Assembly (NCBI GenBank): GCA_019308705.1
Contig: JAFDHW010000004.1
Location: 1-19,311 of the forward strand
Origin: Deltaproteobacteria bacterium
Lineage (GTDB): Bacteria > Desulfobacterota > Desulfobacteria > Desulfobacterales > Desulfatibacillaceae
Direction of reading: 5' to 3'
DNA: 19,311 nucleotides
Within the stretch, counting starts at the first letter, position 1. Every line of letters begins with the position of its first letter. Made by a program: the position numbers and the translations under genes. Shown one piece after another: positions 1 through 7,348 of the stretch. The notes under the pieces were generated by a model, which was given only the letters and a program-made list of their open reading frames with translations, did no database searches and was not told the origin of the DNA.

Positions 1-68
1 CACATTTGGGGGTTTTCCCCACCCTCGTTTTGGGGTAGCATGAAAAAGGATCCCAGAGGGAAGTCTCC

Positions 69-1466
69 ATGCATCCATCCGCGCACGAGCCGATCCGCAC
101 AGCCTTCTTCGCGGGGCTTCTCCTGGCCCTGTGCCTGTGCGCCTGCGCGCCAAGGGCCCGCCAGGGAGCCTACCCCGCCCAGGCCGCCGGGGACGCCTCA
201 CAACAACCCGTCCAGGCGGTGATGACCGACCAGGAACTGAGGCAGCGCCTGGCGGAGACCCATGCCACCTTCGCCGGCCTGCTCATCGCGGCCACGGACC
301 GCATCAAGGAGGACTGCCCGGACCTGGACACACGCCGCCGGGCCGTCCAGTGGAAAGCCGGAGCCATACCCCTCTACGGCAACCTGGTTTCCGCGGCCAA
401 CCCCCGGGTGGCCCTGATGGACGCCATCACCTTCACCATGGGCATGGCGTATTCCCTGGAATACGGCGAGGCATCCCAGCTGTTCGGCGAGTGCCAGCCC
501 GTGGCCGTGGACGCCGCCCAGAAGGCCGCTGACCGCGTGCTTTCCATCGCCGCGGACCTGCTCAAGCCCGAGGAGCTTTCCCGGGTCAAGGCCGAGGTCG
601 AGGAATGGGTCAAGACCCACTCTCCCTTTGACGTGGGCGGCGGCCGGGTGGCCAGTCTGCCTCCGGCACTGGCCGATCCATCGCGGCCCATGCCCAAGAG
701 CATCCTATCCATCCCCCTTTCAGCCTTCCAGCTTTTGGACGACATCGACAACGCCACCGAGGCGGTGAAGGAGATGACCCGGGTGGGGGACCGCATCGGC
801 CGCATCGTGGAATACTCCCCCCGCTACGGCCAGTGGTCCATGGAGCTTCTCATCTACGACCTGTTGCAGACCGAGCAGGTGAGCTCGCTGGTGGATTCGG
901 CCAACGGGCTGGCGGAAAGCGTGGAGGAACTGGTGCGCCTGGGCCGGAACATACCCGAGGACCTGCGCGAGGACCTGTCCCGCCTGGCCGAGGAGATGCG
1001 CTTTCACCAGAACGCCATGCAAAACCTCCTGGACAACGCCAGGGAGGCGTTCGTGGAATCGGGGAGGACCCTGGAGCAGGCCAGGCTGGCCGCCGGAGAC
1101 ATCACCGCCGCGGCGCGGGAGATGTCCGGGGTGGCCAAAGAAATGGGCCGGGTCACCGGCCGGCTTGACGCCACCGCGGACAACTGGCGAAAAACCATCG
1201 ACAGCGCCGGCGTGCTGGCGGACAGGGTGGCCTACCAGCCCGGGCCGGGCGAGGAGCCCAAGCCGGATTTCCTCATGCTGGCCGACCGGTTGGACGCCAC
1301 CGCGGACAAGCTCCTCACCCTCACGGCGCGGGTGGACGCCCTGGTGGCCGAAGGCGGTGTCTTCGGCCTCGCCGGGCTGGTGAACCGGATGTTCATCCTG
1401 GCCGCCCTGCTGATCCTGTTCTTCTTCACCCTCTTGTTCATCTACAGGAAGTACGCCCCCACCTAG
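69..1466 (+). CDS. Predicted lipoprotein with coiled coils and C-terminal membrane segment, function unknown
   Basis: 465 aa, no family recognised. The ATG at 69 follows an AGAGGGAAG ribosome-binding site. Residues 12-26 form a hydrophobic signal segment ending in a lipobox-like L-C-A-C, so Cys26 (or Cys24) could be lipidated. The middle region (about 45-240) looks globular. Residues about 245-435 are strongly heptad-like and charged, consistent with long coiled coils. A RLDATAD motif occurs twice, at residues 365 and 407, from nearly identical DNA. A very hydrophobic stretch at about 441-459 is followed by R-K-Y, which looks like a transmembrane helix with a short basic tail. A protein with both a lipid anchor and a C-terminal helix is unusual. 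Alternatively the N-terminus is an uncleaved anchor. The stop codon TAG lies at the edge of the repeat element at 1463-1593. A coding call is secure; a structural or tethering envelope role is only a guess. Confidence 0.85.
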   Translation: MHPSAHEPIRTAFFAGLLLALCLCACAPRARQGAYPAQAAGDASQQPVQAVMTDQELRQRLAETHATFAGLLIAATDRIKEDCPDLDTRRRAVQWKAGAIPLYGNLVSAANPRVALMDAITFTMGMAYSLEYGEASQLFGECQPVAVDAAQKAADRVLSIAADLLKPEELSRVKAEVEEWVKTHSPFDVGGGRVASLPPALADPSRPMPKSILSIPLSAFQLLDDIDNATEAVKEMTRVGDRIGRIVEYSPRYGQWSMELLIYDLLQTEQVSSLVDSANGLAESVEELVRLGRNIPEDLREDLSRLAEEMRFHQNAMQNLLDNAREAFVESGRTLEQARLAAGDITAAAREMSGVAKEMGRVTGRLDATADNWRKTIDSAGVLADRVAYQPGPGEEPKPDFLMLADRLDATADKLLTLTARVDALVAEGGVFGLAGLVNRMFILAALLILFFFTLLFIYRKYAPT

Positions 1467-1593
1467 CCCGGATTATTCACGAGCCCGAAGGGTGAAAAAT
1501 TCCGCCAACGTCAAATCAATCATCCACCAATTAACCATCAATACTTCTAAAATATTAGATCCGGCGAGATTTTTCGCGAATAACTGGGGCTAG
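1463..1593. repeat. Short AT-rich inverted-repeat element, copy 1
   Basis: About 130 bp with imperfect inverted arms. The left arm begins CCCGGATTATTCACGA (1467-1482). The right arm, read on the minus strand from 1589 to 1574, is CCCCAGTTATTCGCGA, a 12 of 16 match. The arms also share GAAAAAT followed by CGCC further in. CTAG flanks both ends (1463-1466 and 1590-1593). The core is much richer in A and T than the rest of the window and contains the small hairpin TCTAA-AATA-TTAGA at 1546-1559. There is no ORF inside. It lies between the 3' ends of two convergent genes. The left terminus matches the left terminus of the element at 18901 at 15 of 16 bases. A non-autonomous mobile element (MITE-like) or dispersed intergenic repeat is likely; a bidirectional terminator is the alternative. 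Confidence 0.6.
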
Positions 1594-1630
1594 GCTCCGA
1601 GGAGCTACGTCCTGTCCGAAATCCGCCCCC

Positions 1631-1822
1631 TCAGCACTCCCCCATGGGCTCCTCCGCCCCTCCTTGACCCGCCATGAAGTTGGAGATGGCTTCCATGAGC
1701 TCCATGCGGCGCTCCTCCGGGCCGTTGAAGTAGAAGGTCTGGGTGGCGAGGTCCACTTTCAGTTCAAAACCGTGTTCGCGGGCGATGACGTGGAGGGAAT
1801 GGATGATCCGGGTGTCGTCCAT
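1631..1822 (-). CDS. Small hypothetical protein downstream of the M48 protease gene
   Basis: 63 aa, no family recognised. The ATG at 1822 follows a good Shine-Dalgarno (AGGCGGAG, 7 bases upstream on the minus strand), which supports a real gene. The protein has no signal peptide or membrane segment. It starts with a charged helix-like stretch (residues 1-17), continues with F-E-L-K-V-D-L and T-F-Y-F-N strand-like segments, and ends with a helix and an acidic tail, so a small alpha/beta domain is plausible. It lies 74 bp downstream of the M48 metalloprotease gene on the same strand and is probably co-transcribed with it. Nothing in the sequence indicates its function. Confidence 0.65.
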   Translation of the reverse strand: MDDTRIIHSLHVIAREHGFELKVDLATQTFYFNGPEERRMELMEAISNFMAGQGGAEEPMGEC

Positions 1823-1896
1823 GGAAAAACTCCGCCTGCTGCCGGAAGGTCAAAAACGGGGGGAACCCAAGGTAACGGCCGAAAAACCGCGGCAGG

Positions 1897-3312
1897 TCAG
1901 AAAAGCGGCCGGGGCCCGGCCTCGCCGGTCTGGTAGCGCGAGGGCAGGGAATCCAGGATTTCCCGGATGGATCGCTCCAGGGCAGGGGCATCCACCACGC
2001 GGGACAGGGCGCGCTCCAGGTGGAACCTGGCGTTGGGAATGTCGCCCTTCCTGTAGTGGTACACCCCCAGGTGGAAATGGGCCTCGGCCAGGCGCTTGAG
2101 TTTGCCCTCGGCCTGGCCCAGGTAATTCAAGGCTTCCAGGTGGTCCGGGTCGGCCTCCAGGGTCTTCTTCAGCACGCTTTCCGCCTTTGCGGGGTTCCCG
2201 GCGGCCAGGTATGCCCGGCCCAGGTAAAACAATACCTGGGCGTTTTCCGGGGCCTCCCGCACGCCGGACAGGGCGGCCACGGCATCCTTGGGCTTTCCGG
2301 TCTCCAGGTAGGCGCGCCCCAGCTCGGAGAGGATGTCCGGGTCAAAGGGCCGAAGCCTGGCCGCCGCCTTCAGGTGGTCCAGGGCCTGTTCGCGGTGTCC
2401 TTCCCGCATCAGGAACACCCCCAGGGCGTAGCGGGCCGCGGCGTCCTTGCCGTCCGCCTCCACCCTGCGGGCCAGGAATTGCCGGGCCGACCGGGGGCTC
2501 CCATACAGGGCGATCAAACGGCCCTTGACCTTGTGAAAGGCAACGTCGTTGCCCGGGACAGGAGCCTTGGGCTCGTCCGGATGGGTGGCGATCCAGGTTT
2601 CGATGTAGGCGCTCCTGTCCTCGGCCGCCGGGTGGGTGGAAAGGTAGCCGGGGACCTGGTCCGTGCCGAACCAGTTCTTCCTCCGGATCTTTTCCAGTAT
2701 GTCCTGCAAACCACGGGGGCTGTAGCCGGCCTGGGCCAGGTACATGAGCCCCACCTCATCGGCCTGCATCTCGTCGCGGCGACTGTAGGCCAGGCTGGCC
2801 TGGACCCCGGCGGCGATGGACCCGGCGGCCAGGGCGTTGGTCGCGGCGCCGCCCCCCAGAAACAGGCTGGCCACCATACCGGCCAAAGCCGCCATCTGGA
2901 TCTTGTTGCCCCGGGAAATCTTTTCGGAAATGTGGCGGCAGGTCACGTGGGCGACTTCGTGGGCCAGGATGCCCGCAAGCTCCTCTTCGCTCTCCATGGC
3001 CGCCAGAAGCCCGGAGTGGATGAACACGTGGCCCCCGGGCCCGGCAAAGGCGTTGTACATGTTCTCCCGCACCACGTAGAACCGGTAGTCAAAGGGCTGG
3101 GGGCCGGCGGCCTCGAGCACCCTCTGCCCCACGCGGTTCACGTATTCCAGGATCACCGGGTCCTGTATCAGCTCATAGCGGCGGCGGACCTCCTGCATGA
3201 ACTCCCGGCCCAGCTCCTTTTCCTCGGCCGTGGTCAGAGCGAAGGAAGATTGGGGCAGGAAAAACAGGAACGCGGCCAACAGGGCCACGATGCGGAAAAA
3301 GGGCGAGGCCAT
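1897..3312 (-). CDS. bepA: M48 family metalloprotease with TPR repeats, BepA-like
   Basis: 471 aa, a periplasmic zinc metalloprotease of the BepA (YfgC) type. In E. coli, BepA degrades stalled outer-membrane assembly intermediates and helps LptD and BAM maturation. Residues 1-25 form a signal peptide. The zinc site HEVAH is at residues 118-122, and the third ligand motif ExxAD is at 181-185. A hydrophobic Gly/Ala segment lies at about 138-172, typical of the family. From about residue 290 to the end there are at least four TPR repeats, for example A-L-G-V-F and L-G-R-A-Y-L-E-T-G. The start at 3312 was chosen because an upstream ATG at 3408 would overlap the promoter and precede the signal peptide with 32 atypical residues. 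The gene is divergent from clpS. The family is secure; orthology to BepA rather than another M48-TPR protein is likely, not proven. Confidence 0.9.
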   Translation of the reverse strand: MASPFFRIVALLAAFLFFLPQSSFALTTAEEKELGREFMQEVRRRYELIQDPVILEYVNRVGQRVLEAAGPQPFDYRFYVVRENMYNAFAGPGGHVFIHSGLLAAMESEEELAGILAHEVAHVTCRHISEKISRGNKIQMAALAGMVASLFLGGGAATNALAAGSIAAGVQASLAYSRRDEMQADEVGLMYLAQAGYSPRGLQDILEKIRRKNWFGTDQVPGYLSTHPAAEDRSAYIETWIATHPDEPKAPVPGNDVAFHKVKGRLIALYGSPRSARQFLARRVEADGKDAAARYALGVFLMREGHREQALDHLKAAARLRPFDPDILSELGRAYLETGKPKDAVAALSGVREAPENAQVLFYLGRAYLAAGNPAKAESVLKKTLEADPDHLEALNYLGQAEGKLKRLAEAHFHLGVYHYRKGDIPNARFHLERALSRVVDAPALERSIREILDSLPSRYQTGEAGPRPLF

Positions 3313-3384
3313 GGTTGCTTTCCGGCCCTTTTCCAGGGCCTTGGTGAGGGCGAAAATCCACCCTTGAGGTCGTCTGCACCCCCC

Positions 3385-3408
3385 GTGATTCATCCTAATA
3401 TAAATCAC
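3385..3408. promoter_or_regulatory. Operator-like inverted repeat over the -10 of the M48 gene
   Basis: GTGATT (3385-3390) and AATCAC (3403-3408) form a perfect 6-bp inverted repeat separated by 12 bp. The candidate -10 of the M48 promoter lies between the arms, so a protein bound here would be well placed to block RNA polymerase. The spacing does not fit CRP (TGTGA-N6-TCACA) or FNR. The regulator is unknown. Confidence 0.4.
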
Positions 3409-3425
3409 AGCCTGCCGGTTGTCGA
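3397..3425 (-). promoter_or_regulatory. Candidate sigma-70 promoter for the M48 protease gene
   Basis: On the minus strand, TCGACA (3425-3420, 5 of 6 matches to the -35 consensus) is followed after 17 bp by TATATT (3402-3397, 5 of 6 matches to the -10 consensus). Transcription would begin near 3390, giving a leader of about 78 nt before the ATG at 3312. The AT-rich patch stands out from the surrounding GC-rich DNA. Not experimentally supported. Confidence 0.55.
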
Positions 3426-3459
3426 ACCTGGGATTCGGGCCGGCCCGGGCCTGGCGGCC

Positions 3460-3488
3460 TTGATTTTTAACGGCCGGGTCCTTACTAT
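3460..3488 (+). promoter_or_regulatory. Candidate sigma-70 promoter for the clpS-clpA-aat cluster
   Basis: TTGATT (3460-3465) is followed after exactly 17 bp by TACTAT (3483-3488). Transcription would begin near 3495, leaving a leader of about 70 nt before the clpS start at 3567. The leader contains the inverted repeat at 3511-3530 and a strong Shine-Dalgarno. Confidence 0.55.
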
Positions 3489-3510
3489 GATAAGCAAGGA
3501 TAACGGTTAC

Positions 3511-3530
3511 CTAGTACCATTCAGTACGAG
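3511..3530. promoter_or_regulatory. Operator-like inverted repeat in the clpS leader
   Basis: CTAGTAC (3511-3517) and GTACGAG (3524-3530) are inverted copies matching at 6 of 7 positions with a 6-bp spacer. The site lies about 15-35 bases downstream of the expected clpS transcription start, a normal place for a repressor operator. It could also fold as a small RNA hairpin. The cognate factor is unknown. Confidence 0.35.
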
Positions 3531-3566
3531 CAGGCTGCTTCCCTTCCGCGGGAGGAGGACAACACC

Positions 3567-3869
3567 GTGGCCCCCTGGCGACCCGAAGAAGAGCAGACCG
3601 TACGTACCCGCACCCAGCGCCCTTCCATGTACCGGGTCCTTCTGCACAACGACGACTACACGACCATGGATTTCGTGGTAGAGGTGCTAAGGACGGTCTT
3701 TCACAAGCCGTCGGCCGAAGCATCCCGCATCATGTGGAACGTCCATCTGAACGGCGTCGGCGTGGCCGGCGTCTACACCGCCGAGGTGGCGGAAACCAAG
3801 ATACACACCGTGCACCGCCTGGCCCGCGAACACGGCTTCCCGCTCCGTTGTTCCATGGAGCCGGAATAG
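3567..3869 (+). CDS. clpS: ClpS, ATP-dependent Clp protease adaptor
   Basis: 100 aa, about the usual length (E. coli 106). ClpS binds proteins with destabilising N-terminal residues (Leu, Phe, Trp, Tyr) and hands them to ClpA for unfolding and degradation by ClpP. After a flexible N-terminal tail of about 20 residues, the binding pocket is intact: H-N-D-D-Y-T-T-M holds the Asn, two Asp, Thr and Met that correspond to E. coli N34, D35, D36, T38 and M40. The pocket His (E. coli H66) is present in V-H-L-N-G. The start is GTG at 3567, chosen because a strong GGAGGAGG (3551-3558) lies 8 bases upstream. clpA follows after 109 bp on the same strand, in the classical clpS-clpA order. The identification is certain. 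Confidence 0.96.
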   Translation: MAPWRPEEEQTVRTRTQRPSMYRVLLHNDDYTTMDFVVEVLRTVFHKPSAEASRIMWNVHLNGVGVAGVYTAEVAETKIHTVHRLAREHGFPLRCSMEPE

Positions 3870-3934
3870 GCGGATCTTTTACCGTTCCATCGGCCCGTTC
3901 CCATCGGGCCCATGCACCAGACAAGAACTCGCCT

Positions 3935-3952
3935 GCCGCAGAAGCGGCTTTT
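3935..3952 (+). terminator. Weak terminator-like hairpin between clpS and clpA
   Basis: GCCGC (3935-3939), loop AGAA, GCGGC (3944-3948), then TTTT. The stem is only 5 bp and the T run is short, so it is more likely an attenuator or RNA-stability hairpin that could lower clpA relative to clpS. A second weak stem, GGCCCG with a 7-base loop and CGGGCC, lies just upstream at about 3892-3910. Confidence 0.3.
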
Positions 3953-3978
3953 CCCTTCCGCGGCGCAAAGGATGAGCC

Positions 3979-6219
3979 ATGATAAGCAAGGAACTGGAAT
4001 CAGCCATCGGCCAGGCCGTCAACGAGGCCAAGGCCAGGCGGCATGAATATTTGTGCATCGAGCACATTCTCTACGCCCTGCTGAACGACCGGGCGGGCGC
4101 CCGCATCCTCACCGCCTGCGGCGCCAGCATCGAACGCTTGCGCACGGAACTGGAGAACTTCTTCGAATCCTCCATGGAGGCGGTCCCCGGCGACGACGAC
4201 TACGTGCTCCAGCAGACGGTGGGGTTCGCCCGCATGCTCCAGCGCGCCGTGGGCCATGTGGAGTCCTCGGGCAAGAAACAGGTGGAGGTGGGCGACATCC
4301 TGGCCGCCATCTTCCTGGAGAAGGACTCCCACGCCGTGTACTTTTTGGAGACCGAGGGCGTGCGCCGCATAGACGTGCTCAATTACATCTCCCACGGCGC
4401 GCCGGCCCATCGTCCCCGGAGGAAGGCCCTAAAGGAGGACGACGACTCCCAGGAGAAGAAGGACTTGAGCGATCCCCTGGAGGCCTTTGCCGTGAACCTG
4501 GTGGAAAAGGCCAAGAAGGGGCGTTTGGATCCCCTGATCGGCAGGGAGCCGGAGCTTCGGCGCGCCCAGCAGATTCTTTCCCGCCGCCGCAAGAACAACC
4601 CCATTTTCGTGGGCGACACCGGCGTGGGCAAGACCGCCCTGGTGGAGGGTCTGGCGCTCAAGGTGCGCGACGGCGACGTGTGCGAATCTCTCCGGGACGC
4701 CCAGATCTACGCCCTGGACATGGGCGGGCTTCTGGCGGGCACCAAGTTCCGCGGCGAGTTCGAGGAACGGCTAAAAGCCGTGATCAACGCGGTGAAGGAG
4801 GCGGACAACGCCATCTTGTTCATCGACGAGATCCACACCGTGGTGGGCGCGGGCTCCACCACGGGAAGCTCCATGGACGCCTCCAACATCCTGAAGCCCG
4901 TGCTGGCCTCGGGCGAGCTCCGGTGCATCGGCTCCTCCACCTGGGAGGAGTACAAGAGCCACTTTGAAAAGGACCGGGCCCTTTCCCGCCGGTTCGAGAA
5001 GGTGGAGGTGCTGGAGCCGTCGGTACCCGAGAGCGTGAAGATCTTGAAGGGCCTGCGGGAGCGCTACGAACGGCACCACGGGGTGCGCTACACGGACAAC
5101 GCCCTGAAAGCCTGCGTGGAGCTTTCCGCCCGGCACTTAAACGACCGCTTCCTGCCGGACAAGGCCATCGACGTCATGGACGAAGTGGGCGCGGCCGCGG
5201 TCATGGCCAAAAAGAAAAAGACGCGCATCGTGCCCGCAGACGTGGAAAAGATCGTGGCCCACATGGCCCGCATCCCCCAGCGCAGCGTGTCCTCCTCGGA
5301 CCGCCAGCGCCTCTCCAAGCTGGAATCGGCGCTAAAATCCGTGGTCTACGGCCAGGACCCGGCCATCAAAAGCGTGGTGCGGGCCATCAAGCGGTCCCGG
5401 GCCGGGCTTTCCGCCCCCACCCGGCCGGTGGGCTCCTACCTGTTCATCGGCCCCACGGGCGTGGGCAAGACCGAGGTGGCGCTGCAACTGGCCAAAATCC
5501 TGGGCATCGCCTTTGTGCGCTTCGATATGAGCGAGTACATGGAAAAGCACGCCGTGGCGCGGCTCATCGGCGCGCCCCCGGGCTACGTGGGGTTCGACCA
5601 GGGCGGCATGCTCACCGACCAGATAAGGAAAACCCCCCACGCGGTCCTGCTTCTGGACGAGCTGGAAAAGGCTCACCCGGACGTGTTCAACATCCTGCTC
5701 CAGGTCATGGACCACGCCACGTTGACGGACAACAACGGCAAAAAGGCGGACTTCAGGAACGTGATCCTCATCATGACTTCCAACGCCGGGGCACGGGAGA
5801 TGGACGCCAACACCATCGGGTTCGGCGCGTCCGGCGCGTCTTCGGACAAGGGCATGAAGGCCGTGGAAAAGACCTTCTCGCCGGAGTTTAGGAACCGGCT
5901 GGACCAGATCGTGGCCTTTTCCAACCTGGACACGGGCATCATGGGGCGCATCGTGGACAAGTTCATGGCCGAGCTTTCCGGCCAGCTGGCCAGCCGCAAG
6001 GTTTCCGTGGAACTCACGGAGGCCGCCCGGACCTGGCTGGGGGAAAAGGGGTACGACCCCAAGTTCGGCGCGCGCCCCCTTTCCCGGGTCATCCAGTCGG
6101 AGATCAAGGACGTCCTGGCCGACGAGATGCTCTTCGGCAGGCTCAAGGGGGGCGGAAAGGTGAAGGTGGACGAAAAGGACGGCAAGCTATCCTTCACCTA
6201 TACCCTCAGAGGGAAATAA
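3979..6219 (+). CDS. clpA: ClpA, AAA+ unfoldase of the ClpAP protease
   Basis: 746 aa (E. coli 758). ClpA is a hexameric double-ring AAA+ ATPase that unfolds substrates, including those delivered by ClpS, and threads them into ClpP. The Clp N-domain covers about residues 1-145, followed by an acidic/lysine-rich linker. The D1 module has Walker A GDTGVGKT at 212-219 and Walker B with D283/E284. The D2 module has Walker A GPTGVGKT at 491-498 and Walker B with D560/E561. The I-G-F at 613-615 is the ClpP-docking tripeptide. The long coiled-coil middle domain of ClpB and the UVR motif of ClpC are absent, so this is ClpA. The ATG at 3979 follows AAAGGA. aat starts 1 bp after the stop, and its ribosome-binding site lies within the end of clpA. 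clpP is not in the window. Confidence 0.97.
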   Translation: MISKELESAIGQAVNEAKARRHEYLCIEHILYALLNDRAGARILTACGASIERLRTELENFFESSMEAVPGDDDYVLQQTVGFARMLQRAVGHVESSGKKQVEVGDILAAIFLEKDSHAVYFLETEGVRRIDVLNYISHGAPAHRPRRKALKEDDDSQEKKDLSDPLEAFAVNLVEKAKKGRLDPLIGREPELRRAQQILSRRRKNNPIFVGDTGVGKTALVEGLALKVRDGDVCESLRDAQIYALDMGGLLAGTKFRGEFEERLKAVINAVKEADNAILFIDEIHTVVGAGSTTGSSMDASNILKPVLASGELRCIGSSTWEEYKSHFEKDRALSRRFEKVEVLEPSVPESVKILKGLRERYERHHGVRYTDNALKACVELSARHLNDRFLPDKAIDVMDEVGAAAVMAKKKKTRIVPADVEKIVAHMARIPQRSVSSSDRQRLSKLESALKSVVYGQDPAIKSVVRAIKRSRAGLSAPTRPVGSYLFIGPTGVGKTEVALQLAKILGIAFVRFDMSEYMEKHAVARLIGAPPGYVGFDQGGMLTDQIRKTPHAVLLLDELEKAHPDVFNILLQVMDHATLTDNNGKKADFRNVILIMTSNAGAREMDANTIGFGASGASSDKGMKAVEKTFSPEFRNRLDQIVAFSNLDTGIMGRIVDKFMAELSGQLASRKVSVELTEAARTWLGEKGYDPKFGARPLSRVIQSEIKDVLADEMLFGRLKGGGKVKVDEKDGKLSFTYTLRGK

Positions 6220-6220
6220 G

Positions 6221-6982
6221 GTGCCCGTATTCGCCCTGGGTGAGGAGTGCGTTTTCCCCGATCCCCGGTTGTCCCGCGCCGACGGCCTCATCGCCGTGGG
6301 CGGCGATTTGAACACGGAAAGGCTCCTTTGCGCCTACCGCCAGGGCATCTTCCCCTGGTACGGGCCAACGGAGCCTATCTTGTGGTGGTCCCCGGACCCC
6401 CGCATGCTCCTTTTCCCGGACCGCATCCACATCTCCCGCCGCCTTGGCCGCATCCTGCGCCAGGGAAGGTTCACCTTCAGCATGGACCGCGCCTTTTCCC
6501 GGGTCATCCGCCTGTGCGCGGAGCTTCGGGAACGCTTAGGGCACGGCACCTGGCTCACCCCGGAAATGATCACCGCCTACGAGGAACTCCACCGGCAGGG
6601 ATACGCCCACAGCGTGGAGACCTGGGCCGGCGGGGAACTGGCCGGGGGGCTGTACGGCGTTTCCCTGGGTCGGTGCTTTTTCGGCGAGTCCATGTTCCAC
6701 CTGGTCCCGGACGCGTCCAAGGCCGCCCTGGCCGCGCTTGCCGGGCAGTTGACGCAGTGGGATTTTGATTTTATTGACTGCCAGATGGTAACGGGCCACC
6801 TGCTGCGCATGGGCGCCACGCCCGTTTCCCGGCGGCAGTTTCTGCGCCTGCTGGAAAACGCGCTCACCCGCCCGGACCGCCGGGGGTCCTGGGAGTTCTC
6901 CCCGGAGGCGGCGTGCGGTCCGGTCCGGCCCGCGGGTCATCTTGCCCCGCCGGAGACGGACCGCGCGCACACCAACCGCTGA
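6221..6982 (+). CDS. aat: Leucyl/phenylalanyl-tRNA--protein transferase
   Basis: 253 aa. Aat transfers Leu or Phe from charged tRNA to proteins with N-terminal Lys or Arg, creating degrons that ClpS recognises. Family signatures are present: G-G-D-L near residue 27, F-P-W-Y then W-W-S-P-D-P-R (about 45-62), G-L-Y-G-V-S-L-G with F-F-G-E-S-M-F (about 144-163), and D-C-Q with H-L-L-R-M-G-A (about 187-202). The protein is slightly longer than E. coli Aat (234). After W-E-F it carries about 27 extra residues rich in Pro, Ala and His, probably a disordered tail. The start is GTG at 6221, just after the clpA stop, with AGAGGGAAA upstream inside clpA, which suggests translational coupling. The adjacency with clpS and clpA fits one pathway. 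Confidence 0.95.
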   Translation: MPVFALGEECVFPDPRLSRADGLIAVGGDLNTERLLCAYRQGIFPWYGPTEPILWWSPDPRMLLFPDRIHISRRLGRILRQGRFTFSMDRAFSRVIRLCAELRERLGHGTWLTPEMITAYEELHRQGYAHSVETWAGGELAGGLYGVSLGRCFFGESMFHLVPDASKAALAALAGQLTQWDFDFIDCQMVTGHLLRMGATPVSRRQFLRLLENALTRPDRRGSWEFSPEAACGPVRPAGHLAPPETDRAHTNR

Positions 6983-7018
6983 GCAACCGAAACCACAAAG
7001 CCCTGTAGGGAGGAACAC

Positions 7019-7348
7019 ATGGGGGAAGACTGCCTGTTCTGCAAGATCGCGGCCGGACAGATGGACACCGAATTTCTGCGCGAGACCGACAGCCTGGTGG
7101 TGTTCAAAGACATCCATCCCCAGGCGCCGGTGCACCTTCTCATCGTTCCCAAGAAACACATCCGGTCCATCAACGATCTTGAGGAGGAGGACCGCGGCAT
7201 CGTGGCGGACCTTTTGTTCACCGCCCGGAAGATGGCCGCGGACCAGGGGATCGACAAGTCGGGTTACAGACTTTTCTTCAACGTGGAGCGCGGCGGCGGC
7301 CAGCTCGTTTTCCATCTCCACCTGCACCTGATCGGCGGATGGAAATAG
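7019..7348 (+). CDS. HIT-family nucleotide phosphoramidase, HinT-like
   Basis: 109 aa, a complete histidine-triad protein of the Hint branch. Such enzymes hydrolyse AMP-lysine and other nucleoside phosphoramidates in the cytoplasm and form dimers. The catalytic triad H-L-H-L-H-L is at residues 99-104 (His99, His101, His103), and the Hint signature N-V-E-R-G-G-G-Q-L-V-F lies before it. Cys5 and Cys8 with a His in D-I-H-P may form the structural zinc site seen in many Hint proteins. The ATG at 7019 has GGGAGGA 6 bases upstream. The gene begins 36 bp after aat and overlaps the next gene by 10 nt, so it is probably in the clpA-aat transcript. The physiological substrate is unknown. Confidence 0.93.
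   Translation: MGEDCLFCKIAAGQMDTEFLRETDSLVVFKDIHPQAPVHLLIVPKKHIRSINDLEEEDRGIVADLLFTARKMAADQGIDKSGYRLFFNVERGGGQLVFHLHLHLIGGWK

Noticed and set aside
1..68. TGGGG-GTTTT-CCCCA stem at the window start as a terminator
   Set aside because: Only a 5-bp stem and no clean T run follows. The upstream gene is not visible, so the role cannot be judged.
3385..3408. CRP or FNR site
   Set aside because: GTGA and TCAC arms are present but the spacing is far longer than the 6 bp of CRP, and the TTGAT-N4-ATCAA pattern of FNR is absent.
2020..3681. A 553-codon plus-strand ORF opposite the M48 protease gene
   Set aside because: It is a GC-rich shadow of a clear M48-TPR gene. Its translation is low-complexity (Gly, Val, His, Leu) without any domain, and it runs through the divergent promoter region into clpS.
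3487..3681. A possible upstream ORF beginning at the repeated ATGATAAGC and overlapping the clpS start
   Set aside because: Its ATG lies within the candidate -10 of the clpS promoter, so it would not be transcribed from it. It also lacks a ribosome-binding site.
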